Source of the DNA: Minicystis rosea
GTDB lineage: Bacteria; Myxococcota_A; Polyangia; Polyangiales; Polyangiaceae
Assembly (NCBI GenBank): GCA_001931535.1
Contig: CP016211.1
Span: forward strand, 1,578,501-1,642,500
Length of the DNA stretch: 64,000 bases
Direction: 5' to 3'
This document shows positions 27,060 through 36,424 of the stretch, in pieces; positions within the stretch are counted from its first letter, which is position 1, and each line of letters starts with the position of its first letter. The notes below the pieces were generated by a model that did not search any database, was not told the origin of the DNA, and saw nothing but the letters and a program-made list of their open reading frames with translations. The position numbers and the translations under genes are program-made.

Positions 27060-29060
27060 ATGAAACGACGGCTGATCCCGAATCTTGGCGTTGGAATGGC
27101 GATGTCCCTTTTGCTCCCGGCGTGCGCGCCGGACGCGCGGGAGGAGGTGGACGTCGCCGTCCAAGCAATTGAAACGTGGAGCCCACCGCCCGCTGCGGTG
27201 GCGGCGCTCTTCGATTCCAACAGCGCACCGGAAGACAGCTTCTCCGTGGTTGGCACCGTCACACCGTCGGTGAGCTGGTCATGGGGCGCGCTCGAGCTGC
27301 TCGAAGGTCACCAGACCTTCCGCACCGAAGGCTACAACCGCCGCTCGCAGAAGCTCCGCCGCAACGACACCTACCAATCCTCGGAGTACCCGCTGAAGAC
27401 GTACTTCGGCGAGCTCAATCAAGAGATCGTCGATGCCTTCAACCTCGCGTACGGCGCGAGCTGCGCCACCGGCACCGCCGAGTGCGCCGAGCCCGGGCCG
27501 ACGCGACCGGCGGCGCGCTACGTGGTCCTCCACAAAGGGCCGCAGACGACACAAGGCCTTTGCAGCGCGGCCCGCCCGCCGGTGCTCCTCGTCCACGGCT
27601 CGCTCCAGGACGGGAACGTGTGGCTCTATCCCAATGGCAACGACGGCTCCGGCCACACCTTCGAGAACGCCTCGCAGCTCACGGGCATGACACAGGCGCT
27701 CGAGGCCGACGGCCGCTGCGTCTACGCAGTTACCTTTGGTAACTTCCACGGTGACAACTACAACCATGCCATCCACGTCGCCAATGCCATCGGGCGCATT
27801 CGGCAGATCCACAACGTGCCGCGCGTCGACGTGATCTCGTGGAGCATGGGCGGGCTCGCGGTGGACACGTACCTCGCCAACCCCGCCAATTGGACGGGGT
27901 GGAGCACGCGCTGGTTCGATCAGGTCGCCGCCGCGCAGGCCGCGCGCGTGCCGCATTATCGCGACGACATTCGTGCCTACATCACGCTGTCGGGGCCGCA
28001 CCTCGGGATCGATCTCAACTTCCGCCATCCCATCGATACGCTCACCATCGCCAGCACGTCGTACAACGCGCCGGTCGGGCGCGGGCCGATGCCGTGGACC
28101 TTCTTCTCGGCGCTCCAGTGCGTGACTTGGGGCCCGGATTCACCGTGGTACCAGAACCCTTATGCCGCGTCGGTATGTCAGAGCCGCGGCGGGACCTGGC
28201 CCGACTTCTTCAATCGCATCTACGTCTCCAACCTCACCGGGCTCGACACCACGGGCAAGCCCGTGTCGGCGACCTCGTTGAAGACGCTCAACACCCAAAA
28301 CGGCGCTTCGTCGAGCGGGTTCTCGTTCGACGAATACAACCTCTCGCTGTTCGGCAGCGTGAACGACGCCGGCCGCCACGTGAGCCCGTACCTCGGCCAG
28401 CTCCAGGCGGCCTACGATCTCCGGCCGTACTACCCGATTCCGCTGCGCAACACGTCGGCGTGGAGCGACGTGGATCAGGACGAGGCGCGCTGGTTCCCGT
28501 GGATCGACGGCAAGCTCGTCTACAATCCTTACAACATCTTCCTCGCCGCCGGTTACCTCGACGACGACGATCACACGCTCTGCCGCAACGCGGCCTTCGA
28601 GGTGCACTCGGGCGCGTGCGCCGCGTACCACGCTTACAACACCAACGCGAACCGCGAGGGCTACGACTCGCTCGGCTATGCGCGCTACCGGCTGCACGAG
28701 GGGCTCGGCATCGCCGCCGCGGTGGAGATGGGCGGGCACTTCATCCAACACCTCTCGGCGCAGGGGCTCGACACGCGGCTGCCGGCGCTCTTCGTCTACT
28801 ACGGCACGGGCTCGACCACCGACACGGCCCCGTTCGAGACCGACGGCCGGAGCTGCCCGACGTGCAACGGACACAGCGACGACGTGCTCTTCGAGAAGAG
28901 CGTCGCGGCGCTCGATCAGCTCACCCAGGGTTGGACCACCGCGCAACGCAGCGCGAAGGCCACCCAGGAGGCGGTCGCCCTCGGGCACCTCGAGATCGGC
29001 GTCAGCCCGATCGCGTTCAATCGCGTCAAGACCTACCTGCACGGCCTCGACGGGAACTGA
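27060..29060 (+). CDS. Lipase-like lipoprotein (alpha/beta-hydrolase)
   Basis: A 666-residue predicted lipoprotein with its lipobox near LLLPAC (Cys22). An N-terminal region of about 150 residues precedes the hydrolase: oxyanion strand VLLVHGSLQDGNVW, then nucleophile Ser262 in ISWSMGGLAV, and ITLSGPHLG, as in extracellular triacylglycerol lipases and EstA-type esterases. Candidate His residues occur near GGHFIQHL. About ten cysteines suggest disulphides and an extracellular location. It may help degrade prey lipids, an inference from predatory lifestyle. A strong hairpin terminator follows. Confidence 0.8.
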   Translation: MKRRLIPNLGVGMAMSLLLPACAPDAREEVDVAVQAIETWSPPPAAVAALFDSNSAPEDSFSVVGTVTPSVSWSWGALELLEGHQTFRTEGYNRRSQKLRRNDTYQSSEYPLKTYFGELNQEIVDAFNLAYGASCATGTAECAEPGPTRPAARYVVLHKGPQTTQGLCSAARPPVLLVHGSLQDGNVWLYPNGNDGSGHTFENASQLTGMTQALEADGRCVYAVTFGNFHGDNYNHAIHVANAIGRIRQIHNVPRVDVISWSMGGLAVDTYLANPANWTGWSTRWFDQVAAAQAARVPHYRDDIRAYITLSGPHLGIDLNFRHPIDTLTIASTSYNAPVGRGPMPWTFFSALQCVTWGPDSPWYQNPYAASVCQSRGGTWPDFFNRIYVSNLTGLDTTGKPVSATSLKTLNTQNGASSSGFSFDEYNLSLFGSVNDAGRHVSPYLGQLQAAYDLRPYYPIPLRNTSAWSDVDQDEARWFPWIDGKLVYNPYNIFLAAGYLDDDDHTLCRNAAFEVHSGACAAYHAYNTNANREGYDSLGYARYRLHEGLGIAAAVEMGGHFIQHLSAQGLDTRLPALFVYYGTGSTTDTAPFETDGRSCPTCNGHSDDVLFEKSVAALDQLTQGWTTAQRSAKATQEAVALGHLEIGVSPIAFNRVKTYLHGLDGN

Positions 29061-29085
29061 TCACCCGATAGGCCTCCGCTTCACC

Positions 29086-29110
29086 GGCGGGCGGATGCGC
29101 TCCGCCCGCC
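29086..29110 (+). terminator. Hairpin terminator after the lipase gene
   Basis: A perfect 10-bp stem, GGCGGGCGGA with TCCGCCCGCC, around a 5-nt loop, 26 nt after the lipase stop and followed by TTCGTT. Confidence 0.7.
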
Positions 29111-29447
29111 TTCGTTGCTCGGGCTCCCCGCACAGCACGTTCCGTCCTCGCGCCTCGACGGGCTCGCATCTCGCGGGCCCGATCGGCCCGGCGTACGGAA
29201 ACGTGCTTCGAGCCATCGGGAGAGGTCCTGATCGCGTCGCTCTTGCAATGGCGCATCCCCGCAGGATCTCGGCCTCTCCGTCTCTGCGCCGGTCGCGGCT
29301 TCGAACGAGCCCTCCCTGAATTTCGGCGGAAGCGCTTCCCGCGCACCCCTCGCTCTCGGCTACACTTCGTACGTTGAGCTTTCCTGGCTTTGGCGAACGG
29401 TGCTCGAAGAGGCGCTGTTCAAGGCTTCGATGATGAGGGTCCGTGCA
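29111..29447. other. Intergenic region upstream of the BPI-like pair
   Basis: No gene was recognised. It presumably carries the promoter of the two-gene Ig/BPI-like operon. A possible alternative GTG start for that operon is at 29400. Confidence 0.4.
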
Positions 29448-32201
29448 ATGCCCAGCGATCTCTCCGAACGGCTCCACTCGGCGCGACGGCGGTGGAAGAC
29501 CTGCCTGTCCTTCGCGCTGTTCGCGACACTCGCAGCGACCACGGGCTGCGGAGGCGGCAGCAACGTCGACGCGTCTTCAGCGACGTCCGGGGGCTCTTCT
29601 TCTTCCGGAGGCGAGACCGCGGCGCTCGCGTCCGCGAAGACGATCGCTCCGGCGTCGGTGGCAGCCGGCGACACCATCCTCGTTTCGTGCGTGCTCGTCG
29701 ACGTGAAAGGCGAGCTCCAGCAGCCCGCGAAGGACGTGGAGCAAGCGCTGGTCTTCACGCCTGTGGACTCGGTGCAGACCGATGAATCCGGAAACGTGAT
29801 CGCCGTGCGCGCCGGGGCCGTCGACGTGCGGTGCGAGTTTCCCGCGCTCGGCCTCGGCGATCCCACGGGCGCTTCGATCACGATCACGCCCGGCCCCGTC
29901 GCCTCCGTCGACACGACGCTCGATACGACGTCCGTCGTCGCCGGTGGCGACGTGAAGGCGACCTGCACCGCGTACGACGCGTTCGGCAACGTGGTCCCAG
30001 ACGCGAAGCCGACGCTGACCTCGACGCCGATGGATGGCGGCAATGTTTTGAGCGGCCTTCAGGGCAAGTTCACGCATGCCGGTCTCTACGATGTCGCGTG
30101 CGAGGTCCCCGGCGCGGAGCCTCGTCCGGTGGAGCTCGAGGTCGTTCCGGGGCTCCCGGCCGCCATCGTCATCTCGCCAGTCCCGACGAAGGCGCTCTAC
30201 CCCGTGGGCTCGGTCGTCTCGGTCAAGCCGCTCGTGACCGACGAATACGATAACCCGATCATCAACGCTCCCGTGGCGTATACGAGCGCTCCGAGCGCGA
30301 GCTCGACGCTCGGAAACAACCACTTTCAGTATCTCACCGGCGGCTTCTACGATCTCACGGCGACCGTCGCTCCGCCCACCAAGACGGGAGAGCCGCTCAC
30401 TGCGTCGACCCAAATCGAGGTCGGCGGCGTCGGGCCCGCGATCGATTGCGACAGCCCGCTCGATGGGGCCATGCTCAACGTGGCGCCGGGCTCGAGCGTC
30501 AACTTCGGCGGCAGCGTCCACAGCCCCAATGGAGGCGTGACCGTCACCGTGAACGGGACGGCGGCGTCGATCGCGGGCGAGACGTTCTCCGCGCCGATCA
30601 CGACGCGGTTCGGTATCAACTTCGCGGAGATCGTGGCCACGGACAAGAACGGCGCCGAGAGCACGCGCACGTGCTCCTTCCTGGTCGCGAACCAGTGGGC
30701 GCCGGAGACGCAGCTCTACGCCGACACCATCGACCTCAAGCTCACGCAGACCGCCGTCGACGATGGAAACCGCAACAACGCGTTGGGCTCGTTCGCCGAC
30801 ATCCTCCACGCCGTCGCCAACAGCGCCGGCCTCGTGAGCACGATCGACACGGGGCTCAAGGCGGCGAACCCGCTGAAGGCCTCGGGCTGCGACTCTCAGA
30901 GCTGCACCTTCTTGGGCTGCGTGTGCTGGTACAGCTCCGGTATCGAGTACAAGGGGGTGAGCCTCCCCGGGCCGCAGACGGTGAGCCTCACGCTGGTGAA
31001 CGGCGGCCTCACGGCGAAGGCGCGCATCCCGAACGCGGCGATCAACCTGCGTGTCCACGGCGACGTCGGTCCGGTCCCGTACGACACGACGGGGTGGGTC
31101 ACCTTCTCGTATCTGGACGTGACGATGACGCTCGATACGAAGCTCTCCGGCGGCAAGCCGCACGTGAGCCTGCGGCCGAACACGCTGTCGACCTCGGTCG
31201 GCACCGTGAGCACCGCGTTCAGCGGCGTCGACGGCTGGATCATCAACAACGTCGTGACGCCGCTCGCGCAGGGCCCGTTGCAGAACGCCCTGAAGAGCCA
31301 GGTGCAGAGCTACCTCAGCAACAACTTCAACACGATGATCGACGGCGTGCTCTCGGGGCTCGACATCTCCACGCTGGGGGCGTCGTTCAACGTCCCGCGG
31401 CTCGATGGATCGGGCAACATCCCGCTCTCGTTCGGCCTCGGCTTCTCCTCGTTGTCGACCACCGCGTCGCGCATGCTGGTGGGGATCTCGAGCAAGCTCA
31501 CGGCGCCCGCGGGGCAGGCGATTCCGTCGCTCGGCATCGCGATCCCGACGGGGACCGTCCTCGACGACCCCACGGTGAGCGCGCCGCAGTCCGCGGCCGT
31601 GGCGGTGCACGTGGGCGTCATCAACCAGGCGCTGCACGCGCTCTGGCGCGGCGGGATGTTCAACGCGACGTTGAGCGGCGACAAGCTCGGAGCCGGGTTG
31701 CCGGCGACGGCGAGCGCCAAGATCACCACGCAGCTCCCGCCCGTCGCGGAGATCAAGGGCAGCGCGGTCGAGCTCTCGCTCGGCGCCCTCGAGCTCTCGG
31801 TCGCGTATCCCGGTCTGTTCGGAGGCACCGATCCCGGGGGCAACCCGCTCCCGCCGCTTCAAGTCGAGCTGGGGGCGCGCGCCACGGCGACGCCCACGCT
31901 GGTCGGCAACGATCTGCACTTCGGGAACCTCGTCATCACCGAGCTCCACTTCTCGTCGGGGAACGTGGCGCTCGATGCACAGACCAATCAGGTGCTCTCG
32001 TCCCTGCTCCAGAAGATCGTGCAGAACCTCGTCAACCAGTCGTTGAACAACGCGCTCCCCGCGCTGCCGATCCCCTCGTTCCACTTGCCGGCGAGCCTCC
32101 AGCCCTACGGCGTGGGCCCCGGCGATCTCGGCCTCGTGAACATGTCGCTCGGATTCGATGCGCGTGACTTCGTCCTTCGTGGCCAATTGGGGGTGAAGTG
32201 A
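29448..32201 (+). CDS. Ig-repeat lipoprotein with BPI/TULIP-like lipid-binding region
   Basis: A protein of about 917 residues from ATG 29448 (GAGGG upstream; GTG 29400 and ATG 29430 are alternatives). A signal peptide ends in a lipobox (TGC followed by GGG). Residues up to about 430 form Ig-like beta domains. The rest resembles the two halves of BPI-type proteins. The first half has a hydrophobic beta barrel and an amphipathic helix GWIINNVVTPLAQGPLQNAL; the second starts AVAVHVGVINQALHALWRGG and ends with LPIPSFHLPASL. This pattern match is by eye and fold-level. The likely role is binding or moving lipids at the outer membrane. It overlaps the next, similar gene. Confidence 0.68.
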   Translation: MPSDLSERLHSARRRWKTCLSFALFATLAATTGCGGGSNVDASSATSGGSSSSGGETAALASAKTIAPASVAAGDTILVSCVLVDVKGELQQPAKDVEQALVFTPVDSVQTDESGNVIAVRAGAVDVRCEFPALGLGDPTGASITITPGPVASVDTTLDTTSVVAGGDVKATCTAYDAFGNVVPDAKPTLTSTPMDGGNVLSGLQGKFTHAGLYDVACEVPGAEPRPVELEVVPGLPAAIVISPVPTKALYPVGSVVSVKPLVTDEYDNPIINAPVAYTSAPSASSTLGNNHFQYLTGGFYDLTATVAPPTKTGEPLTASTQIEVGGVGPAIDCDSPLDGAMLNVAPGSSVNFGGSVHSPNGGVTVTVNGTAASIAGETFSAPITTRFGINFAEIVATDKNGAESTRTCSFLVANQWAPETQLYADTIDLKLTQTAVDDGNRNNALGSFADILHAVANSAGLVSTIDTGLKAANPLKASGCDSQSCTFLGCVCWYSSGIEYKGVSLPGPQTVSLTLVNGGLTAKARIPNAAINLRVHGDVGPVPYDTTGWVTFSYLDVTMTLDTKLSGGKPHVSLRPNTLSTSVGTVSTAFSGVDGWIINNVVTPLAQGPLQNALKSQVQSYLSNNFNTMIDGVLSGLDISTLGASFNVPRLDGSGNIPLSFGLGFSSLSTTASRMLVGISSKLTAPAGQAIPSLGIAIPTGTVLDDPTVSAPQSAAVAVHVGVINQALHALWRGGMFNATLSGDKLGAGLPATASAKITTQLPPVAEIKGSAVELSLGALELSVAYPGLFGGTDPGGNPLPPLQVELGARATATPTLVGNDLHFGNLVITELHFSSGNVALDAQTNQVLSSLLQKIVQNLVNQSLNNALPALPIPSFHLPASLQPYGVGPGDLGLVNMSLGFDARDFVLRGQLGVK

Positions 32202-34294
32202 AAACGGCGCTCTTTCTCCTCCTCTCCGGCCTCACCTTCGCCATCGGATGCGGGAGCTCGTCGCCCGATGATTCTTCGGGAGGGAAGCCTCCCCAAGAGA
32301 CGCCTTCGTCGCTGGTCGTCTCGGTGGACGTCTCTCCGAAGCTCCCGTTCTACCCGCTGGCGAGCGACGTGGCCGTCGCCGCGACCGTCACCGACTCCGC
32401 GGGCAAACCGCTCCCGGACGCGAAGATCACGTGGAAGCTCGATCCCGAAGACGCGGCCCAGGCCGTGGACGAGGCGAGCACGTTCACGCTCGAGAAGCCC
32501 GGCCCGCTCACGTTCGAGGCCTGCGCGGTCGACAAGAGCAACGGCAAACAGGTTTGCGGACAGGCGATCATCCAGGTCGCGCCCGAGCCGCCCGTGCTCG
32601 TGTTGACCAAGCCCGCGCCCGGCGCGGAGCTCGGTGGGGATGGGACGTCGACCTTCACCGTCGAAGGAAAGGTCACGTCGTCGAAAGCGGCGCACGTCTT
32701 CGTCGACGGTGTCTCGGTGGACGTCGGGAGCGACGGCTCGTTCACGACCGACGTCCCCGCAGCGTTCGGCGTGAACCACCTGATCGTGTCGGCCAGCGAT
32801 GGTGAGAACACCGAGGTGCGACGCGAGCTCGACGTGGCCTTCGGGGCCGCGTACGCGCCGGCCGTCGACGCTACGGGGGCGCCGTCGTTGTCGGTGCCGG
32901 ACGCGCTCGTCCTCCGGCTCGGTCAACGCTTCTTCGACGATGGCACGCCCGTGGCCCTCGATGCGCCGCACCCCGTCGTGATGCGGGACATGGCGGACAT
33001 CGTGACGCGGGTCGTCGCCGGGATGGACCTCCTCCAGCAGATCCCCAACCCGATCCTGAACAGCAGCGCCGCCACGCTGCAGGCGACGTCCGTCGAGCTC
33101 GACGACGTCACCGTCGAGATGTCGCTCGTCGACGATGGTCTGGATCTGTTCGTTCGCGTCGGCGCGCTGTCGCTGGGCACCGCGGGCTCGCTCGAGGTCC
33201 TGGACACGACGCTGAGCCTCGACGGCGGCGTCGACGCATCGGTGTCCGCATATGCGCACGCGTCGATCACCAAGGCTTCGCCGACGGATCCCGTCGTCGT
33301 GACGGTGAGCAACTTCGACGTGGCGCTCGAGACCGCGACGGGAGCGTTCAACGATCCGCAAGCCAACGCGGTCTTCGCGCTCGGATCGGGCTTCCTGCGG
33401 GCGACGGTCGAGGGGCTCTTGCACGACGCGCTCGCGGGCACGCTCGAGAGCACGGTGCCCGACGCGCTCGAGAGCGTGTTTCAGAGCCTGGATACCGCGC
33501 TCGCGAACAAGACCGTGAGCCTCGACGCGCCCCCGCTCGCGAAGGTGGCGATCACCCTCGACGGTCACCTGACCCAAGTGGACACCGCGTCGCTTGACTC
33601 GATGCGCGCGGGGCTGTCCCTCGACATCAAGACCGATCACGCCGCGCCGGCGCATCCGGAGTCGCGCGGTGTCGCGCTGATCGATACGAGCGAGGCCGAT
33701 CCGCTCTTCGACGCTCCTCGTTCTCAGCTCAGCATTCGGCTGCTCGTTCTGAACGGCTTGCTCCACAACCTGTGGAACTCGGGCCTCCTCGAGGTGCCCG
33801 TTTCGAGCTCCGTTCCGCTGCAAGTCTCGGGCAAGCTCCCGCCGATCGTGCGGCTGCCGAGGAAAGGCGAGGGAGCCGATCTCGTGGTCTCGCTCGGCGA
33901 GCTCGAAGTGATCCCGAACGGGGATGCGAACAATGGCCGCTTGGGTGTGCTCGTCGAGGCTGGGCTCGACATCGGCCTCGCGAACGACACGCTCAGCCTG
34001 AAGCTCTCCCCCACGCCCTCGGTGACCGTTTGGATCATCGACGAGCCTCTGGGCACGACGTTGTACACGCCGGATTTCCTGAGGTCGTTGTTCCTGGAAG
34101 TGCTCTGGCCCAAGCTCCAAGGCGGTATCGAGAGCGCGCTTGCGATCGAGCTGCCCATTCCTCCGCTCGATGCGATCGCGAGCGTGGCGCCGAGCCTCTC
34201 CGGTCTCGAGCTCACGACCGGGATGAATGGAAAGGTCGCGTACCGGAGCGGCTTCCTCGTCCTGGATGCCGACATCGCCGCGACGCTGCCCTGA
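32198..34294 (+). CDS. Second Ig + BPI/TULIP-like lipoprotein
   Basis: A 698-residue paralogue of the preceding gene, starting with a GTG that overlaps the upstream stop (GTGA). Signal peptide and lipobox (FAIGC, Cys18) are followed by a short Ser/Asp linker, two Ig-like domains (about 35-205) and the same lipid-binding layout. The second half begins LSIRLLVLNGLLHNLWNSG and contains SLGELEVIPNG and LPIPPLDAIASV. Tandem arrangement suggests the two act together, for example as a lipid-carrier pair facing the periplasm or cell surface. No transport ATPase or enzyme gene is adjacent. Confidence 0.68.
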   Translation: MKTALFLLLSGLTFAIGCGSSSPDDSSGGKPPQETPSSLVVSVDVSPKLPFYPLASDVAVAATVTDSAGKPLPDAKITWKLDPEDAAQAVDEASTFTLEKPGPLTFEACAVDKSNGKQVCGQAIIQVAPEPPVLVLTKPAPGAELGGDGTSTFTVEGKVTSSKAAHVFVDGVSVDVGSDGSFTTDVPAAFGVNHLIVSASDGENTEVRRELDVAFGAAYAPAVDATGAPSLSVPDALVLRLGQRFFDDGTPVALDAPHPVVMRDMADIVTRVVAGMDLLQQIPNPILNSSAATLQATSVELDDVTVEMSLVDDGLDLFVRVGALSLGTAGSLEVLDTTLSLDGGVDASVSAYAHASITKASPTDPVVVTVSNFDVALETATGAFNDPQANAVFALGSGFLRATVEGLLHDALAGTLESTVPDALESVFQSLDTALANKTVSLDAPPLAKVAITLDGHLTQVDTASLDSMRAGLSLDIKTDHAAPAHPESRGVALIDTSEADPLFDAPRSQLSIRLLVLNGLLHNLWNSGLLEVPVSSSVPLQVSGKLPPIVRLPRKGEGADLVVSLGELEVIPNGDANNGRLGVLVEAGLDIGLANDTLSLKLSPTPSVTVWIIDEPLGTTLYTPDFLRSLFLEVLWPKLQGGIESALAIELPIPPLDAIASVAPSLSGLELTTGMNGKVAYRSGFLVLDADIAATLP

Positions 34295-34362
34295 AGCTCG
34301 AAGCGTGCACCGCAGCGCACGTCGTCTCGAATCCCTCACAGTCGTTCATGATGGCGCGCACG

Positions 34363-34399
34363 CGCTGCTCGGCCTCGCAGGAGGTGCGGCCGAGCAGCG
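34363..34399. terminator. Bidirectional 12-bp hairpin
   Basis: CGCTGCTCGGCC (34363-34374) pairs perfectly with GGCCGAGCAGCG (34388-34399) around a 13-nt loop. It separates the BPI-like operon from the convergent isochorismatase gene. Confidence 0.65.
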
Positions 34400-34427
34400 T
34401 TGGCAGGCGCTCTCCGCGTGCGCGGGA

Positions 34428-35045
34428 TCACGCGGGCGCGGCGGCCTCGGCGATCAGCGTGTCGGTCGCGATCACGCGCGCGTAGGCCAGGCCGAGCGCG
34501 GCCATGAACGCGCCGTGAACGTCGGCGGCGGCGACGATCCGCTCGCCGAAGGGCAGCGCGGGCGCGGCGCAGGCGTCGTGGAGCACGGTGCACGCGAACC
34601 CGAGATCGACCGCGGCCCGCACGGTCGCGTCGATGCACATCGAGCTCATGTCCCCGGCGATGACGAGCTGCTCGATGCCCGCCTCCCGCAAACGTGCTTC
34701 GAGCGACGTCCCGCGGAAGCTGCTCGGGAAGTGCTTCTCCACCACCGTCTCGCCCGCGGCCGGCGCCACGATGGGCGAGATCTCGGCCCCTGCGGTCCCG
34801 GGCAACAGGAAGGTCGCGCCCGGATGCGTGGACGCATGGCGGACGTGGATCACCGGCTCTCGGCGCGCGCGGAAGAGCGCCAGCGCTCGCGCCGCATTGC
34901 GCGCGGCGGCCTCGGCCCCAGCGAGCTCCATCTTGCCGCCGGGGAAGTAGTCCTCCTGGATGTCGATCAGCAGCAGGGCCGTCCGCTGATCCTGCGTCGT
35001 GCTCTTCGTGTCCGTCGCGCTCGCCTCGGTCGATCGATCGTTCAT
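34428..35045 (-). CDS. Isochorismatase-family cysteine hydrolase
   Basis: A 205-residue cytoplasmic hydrolase. The family triad is intact: Asp28 in LLLIDIQEDYF, Lys104 in VVEKHFPSSF and Cys137 in GDMSSMCIDAT, with the conserved cis-peptide region just before Cys. Members act on isochorismate, nicotinamide or other amides; sequence alone does not decide. ATG 35045 follows GAGGAGC, and longer upstream frames are antisense to the regulator gene. It is transcribed divergently from a GlxA-type regulator that probably controls it through a shared inverted repeat. Confidence 0.92.
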   Translation of the reverse strand: MNDRSTEASATDTKSTTQDQRTALLLIDIQEDYFPGGKMELAGAEAAARNAARALALFRARREPVIHVRHASTHPGATFLLPGTAGAEISPIVAPAAGETVVEKHFPSSFRGTSLEARLREAGIEQLVIAGDMSSMCIDATVRAAVDLGFACTVLHDACAAPALPFGERIVAAADVHGAFMAALGLAYARVIATDTLIAEAAAPA

Positions 35046-35104
35046 GGCTTGCTCCTCGTTCCCCCTCGACGCGCCGGAACGTAGGCAGGAGCGCGTTTTT
35101 GCGC

Positions 35105-35145
35105 GATTGGCGGAACCGACAAGATGCAGGCCGGATCCGCCAATC
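35105..35145. promoter_or_regulatory. Inverted repeat GATTGGCGGA ... TCCGCCAATC
   Basis: Perfect 10-bp arms (35105-35114 and 35136-35145) lie 31 bp apart centre to centre, about three helical turns, between the divergent hydrolase and GlxA-type regulator genes. This suits an AraC-type dimer operator. Confidence 0.6.
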
Positions 35146-35210
35146 CATGTCGCGTCGTGTAGAGTCGGCCTGCGCGCCGCGAGGCCCGACGGAGTGTTCG
35201 AGGAGGATCG

Positions 35211-36260
35211 GTGATTCGGATCGCGGTGCTCGCTTATGACGGTTGCATCGCCTCGAGCGTGACCGGCCCGTTGGACGTGCTGGCGGTCGGCAACCAATCG
35301 TGGAGCGTGCTCCATCCTGGGGCCGGGCCGTTCTGCGAGACCGTGCTCGTGGCGCCCGGCGGCTCCCCCGTGCGGAGCTTCCAAGGGCTCGCGCTGTTGC
35401 CGCAGCAGGCCCTCGAAGGATCGGGCCCGTGGGACGTGGTCGTGGTGCCCGCGGCCTCGGAGGAGCCGGATGCGATCCTCGCTCGCGTCGAGCTCATCGA
35501 GTGGCTCTCGGCATGTCACCGGCAGGGCGCATGCCTTGGCGCGGTTTGCGCCGGCTCTTTCCTCCTCGCCGGCTGCGGCGTGCTCGGCGCGCGCCCCGCG
35601 ACGACGCACTGGCGGCTCGCCGAGCGATTCCGCGAGCGCTTTCCGAGCGTGCCGCTCAAGCCCGATCAAATGCTCATCGACGGCGGCGACTACGTCTGCG
35701 CCGGCGGCGTCACTGCCTACCTCGATCTCGCGCTCCACCTCGTCGCGCGCTTCGCCTCGCCGGAGACGGCGGCGATGACCGCGCGCCTGCTCCTCATCGA
35801 TCCCAACCGGCGCACCCAGCGTCCCTACGAAGTCTTCCAGGGCCGCAAGGGGCACGGTGACGTCGCAGTGCTGCGCGCGCAAGAGTGGCTCGAAGCGCGG
35901 ACCGGCAGCGAGAAGATCACCATGCGCGGCCTCGCCCGCGCGGCCGGCCTCGGCGAGCGCACGCTGCTCCGTCGCTTCCAGAAGGCGACCGGCGACACGC
36001 CGCGCGGCTACCTCCAAGCCCTGCGCGTCGAGGTCGCGAAGCGCCTCCTCGAGACCACCGACCTCGGGATGGATCAGATCACGACACGCGCCGGCGCCAC
36101 CGATCCCAGCTCATTTCGCCGCCTGTTCAAGCTCCGCACCGGCCTCACGCCCGGCGAGTACCGGCGGCGCTTCGCCGTCCGCGGCGCGCCGGAAGCGCTC
36201 GCCGATCGCGCCGATGCAAGCCGCGCGAAGGCTGCTCCCAACCGTGCTCAGCGCCGGTGA
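35211..36260 (+). CDS. GlxA-type regulator: DJ-1/PfpI domain + AraC HTH
   Basis: A 349-residue transcription factor. Residues 1-190 form a class I amidotransferase-like (DJ-1/PfpI) sensor domain with the nucleophile-elbow motif GAVCAGSFLLAGCG. An AraC pair of HTH motifs follows in the C-terminal 100 residues (MRGLARAAGLGERTLLRRFQKATGDTP and ITTRAGATDPSSFRRLFKLRTGLTPGEYRR). GTG 35211 follows GAGGAGG. Such regulators typically activate a divergent hydrolase or catabolic gene; the isochorismatase-type gene fits. Confidence 0.92.
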   Translation: MIRIAVLAYDGCIASSVTGPLDVLAVGNQSWSVLHPGAGPFCETVLVAPGGSPVRSFQGLALLPQQALEGSGPWDVVVVPAASEEPDAILARVELIEWLSACHRQGACLGAVCAGSFLLAGCGVLGARPATTHWRLAERFRERFPSVPLKPDQMLIDGGDYVCAGGVTAYLDLALHLVARFASPETAAMTARLLLIDPNRRTQRPYEVFQGRKGHGDVAVLRAQEWLEARTGSEKITMRGLARAAGLGERTLLRRFQKATGDTPRGYLQALRVEVAKRLLETTDLGMDQITTRAGATDPSSFRRLFKLRTGLTPGEYRRRFAVRGAPEALADRADASRAKAAPNRAQRR

Positions 36261-36346
36261 TGTTTCGAATCGAAGCCGTTTCGTCGCGTATGCACGCGGT
36301 CGACGAGCACGTCTGCATGTCGATCGTGGAGATGGAACGAGCACGC

Positions 36347-36384
36347 TGCGTATCGACCGCATGGGCCGAGCGCGTCGATACGCA
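36347..36384. terminator. Bidirectional 11-bp hairpin
   Basis: TGCGTATCGAC (36347-36357) pairs with GTCGATACGCA (36374-36384) around a 16-nt loop, between the convergent regulator and glycosyltransferase genes. Confidence 0.55.
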
Positions 36385-36424
36385 AAGGTGTTCGTGAACG
36401 TGATGGAGGACGAGGCGTCGTCGT

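Noticed and set aside
29577..32186. 869-codon minus-strand frame opposite the first BPI-like gene
   Set aside because: Its composition is a His/Arg/Glu-rich mirror of a GC-rich gene and it has no recognisable domain; the plus-strand gene has signal peptide, Ig and BPI-like features.
34428..36017. 529-codon frame on the minus strand containing the isochorismatase
   Set aside because: The N-terminal part is antisense to the GlxA-type regulator; only the segment from ATG 35045 is real.
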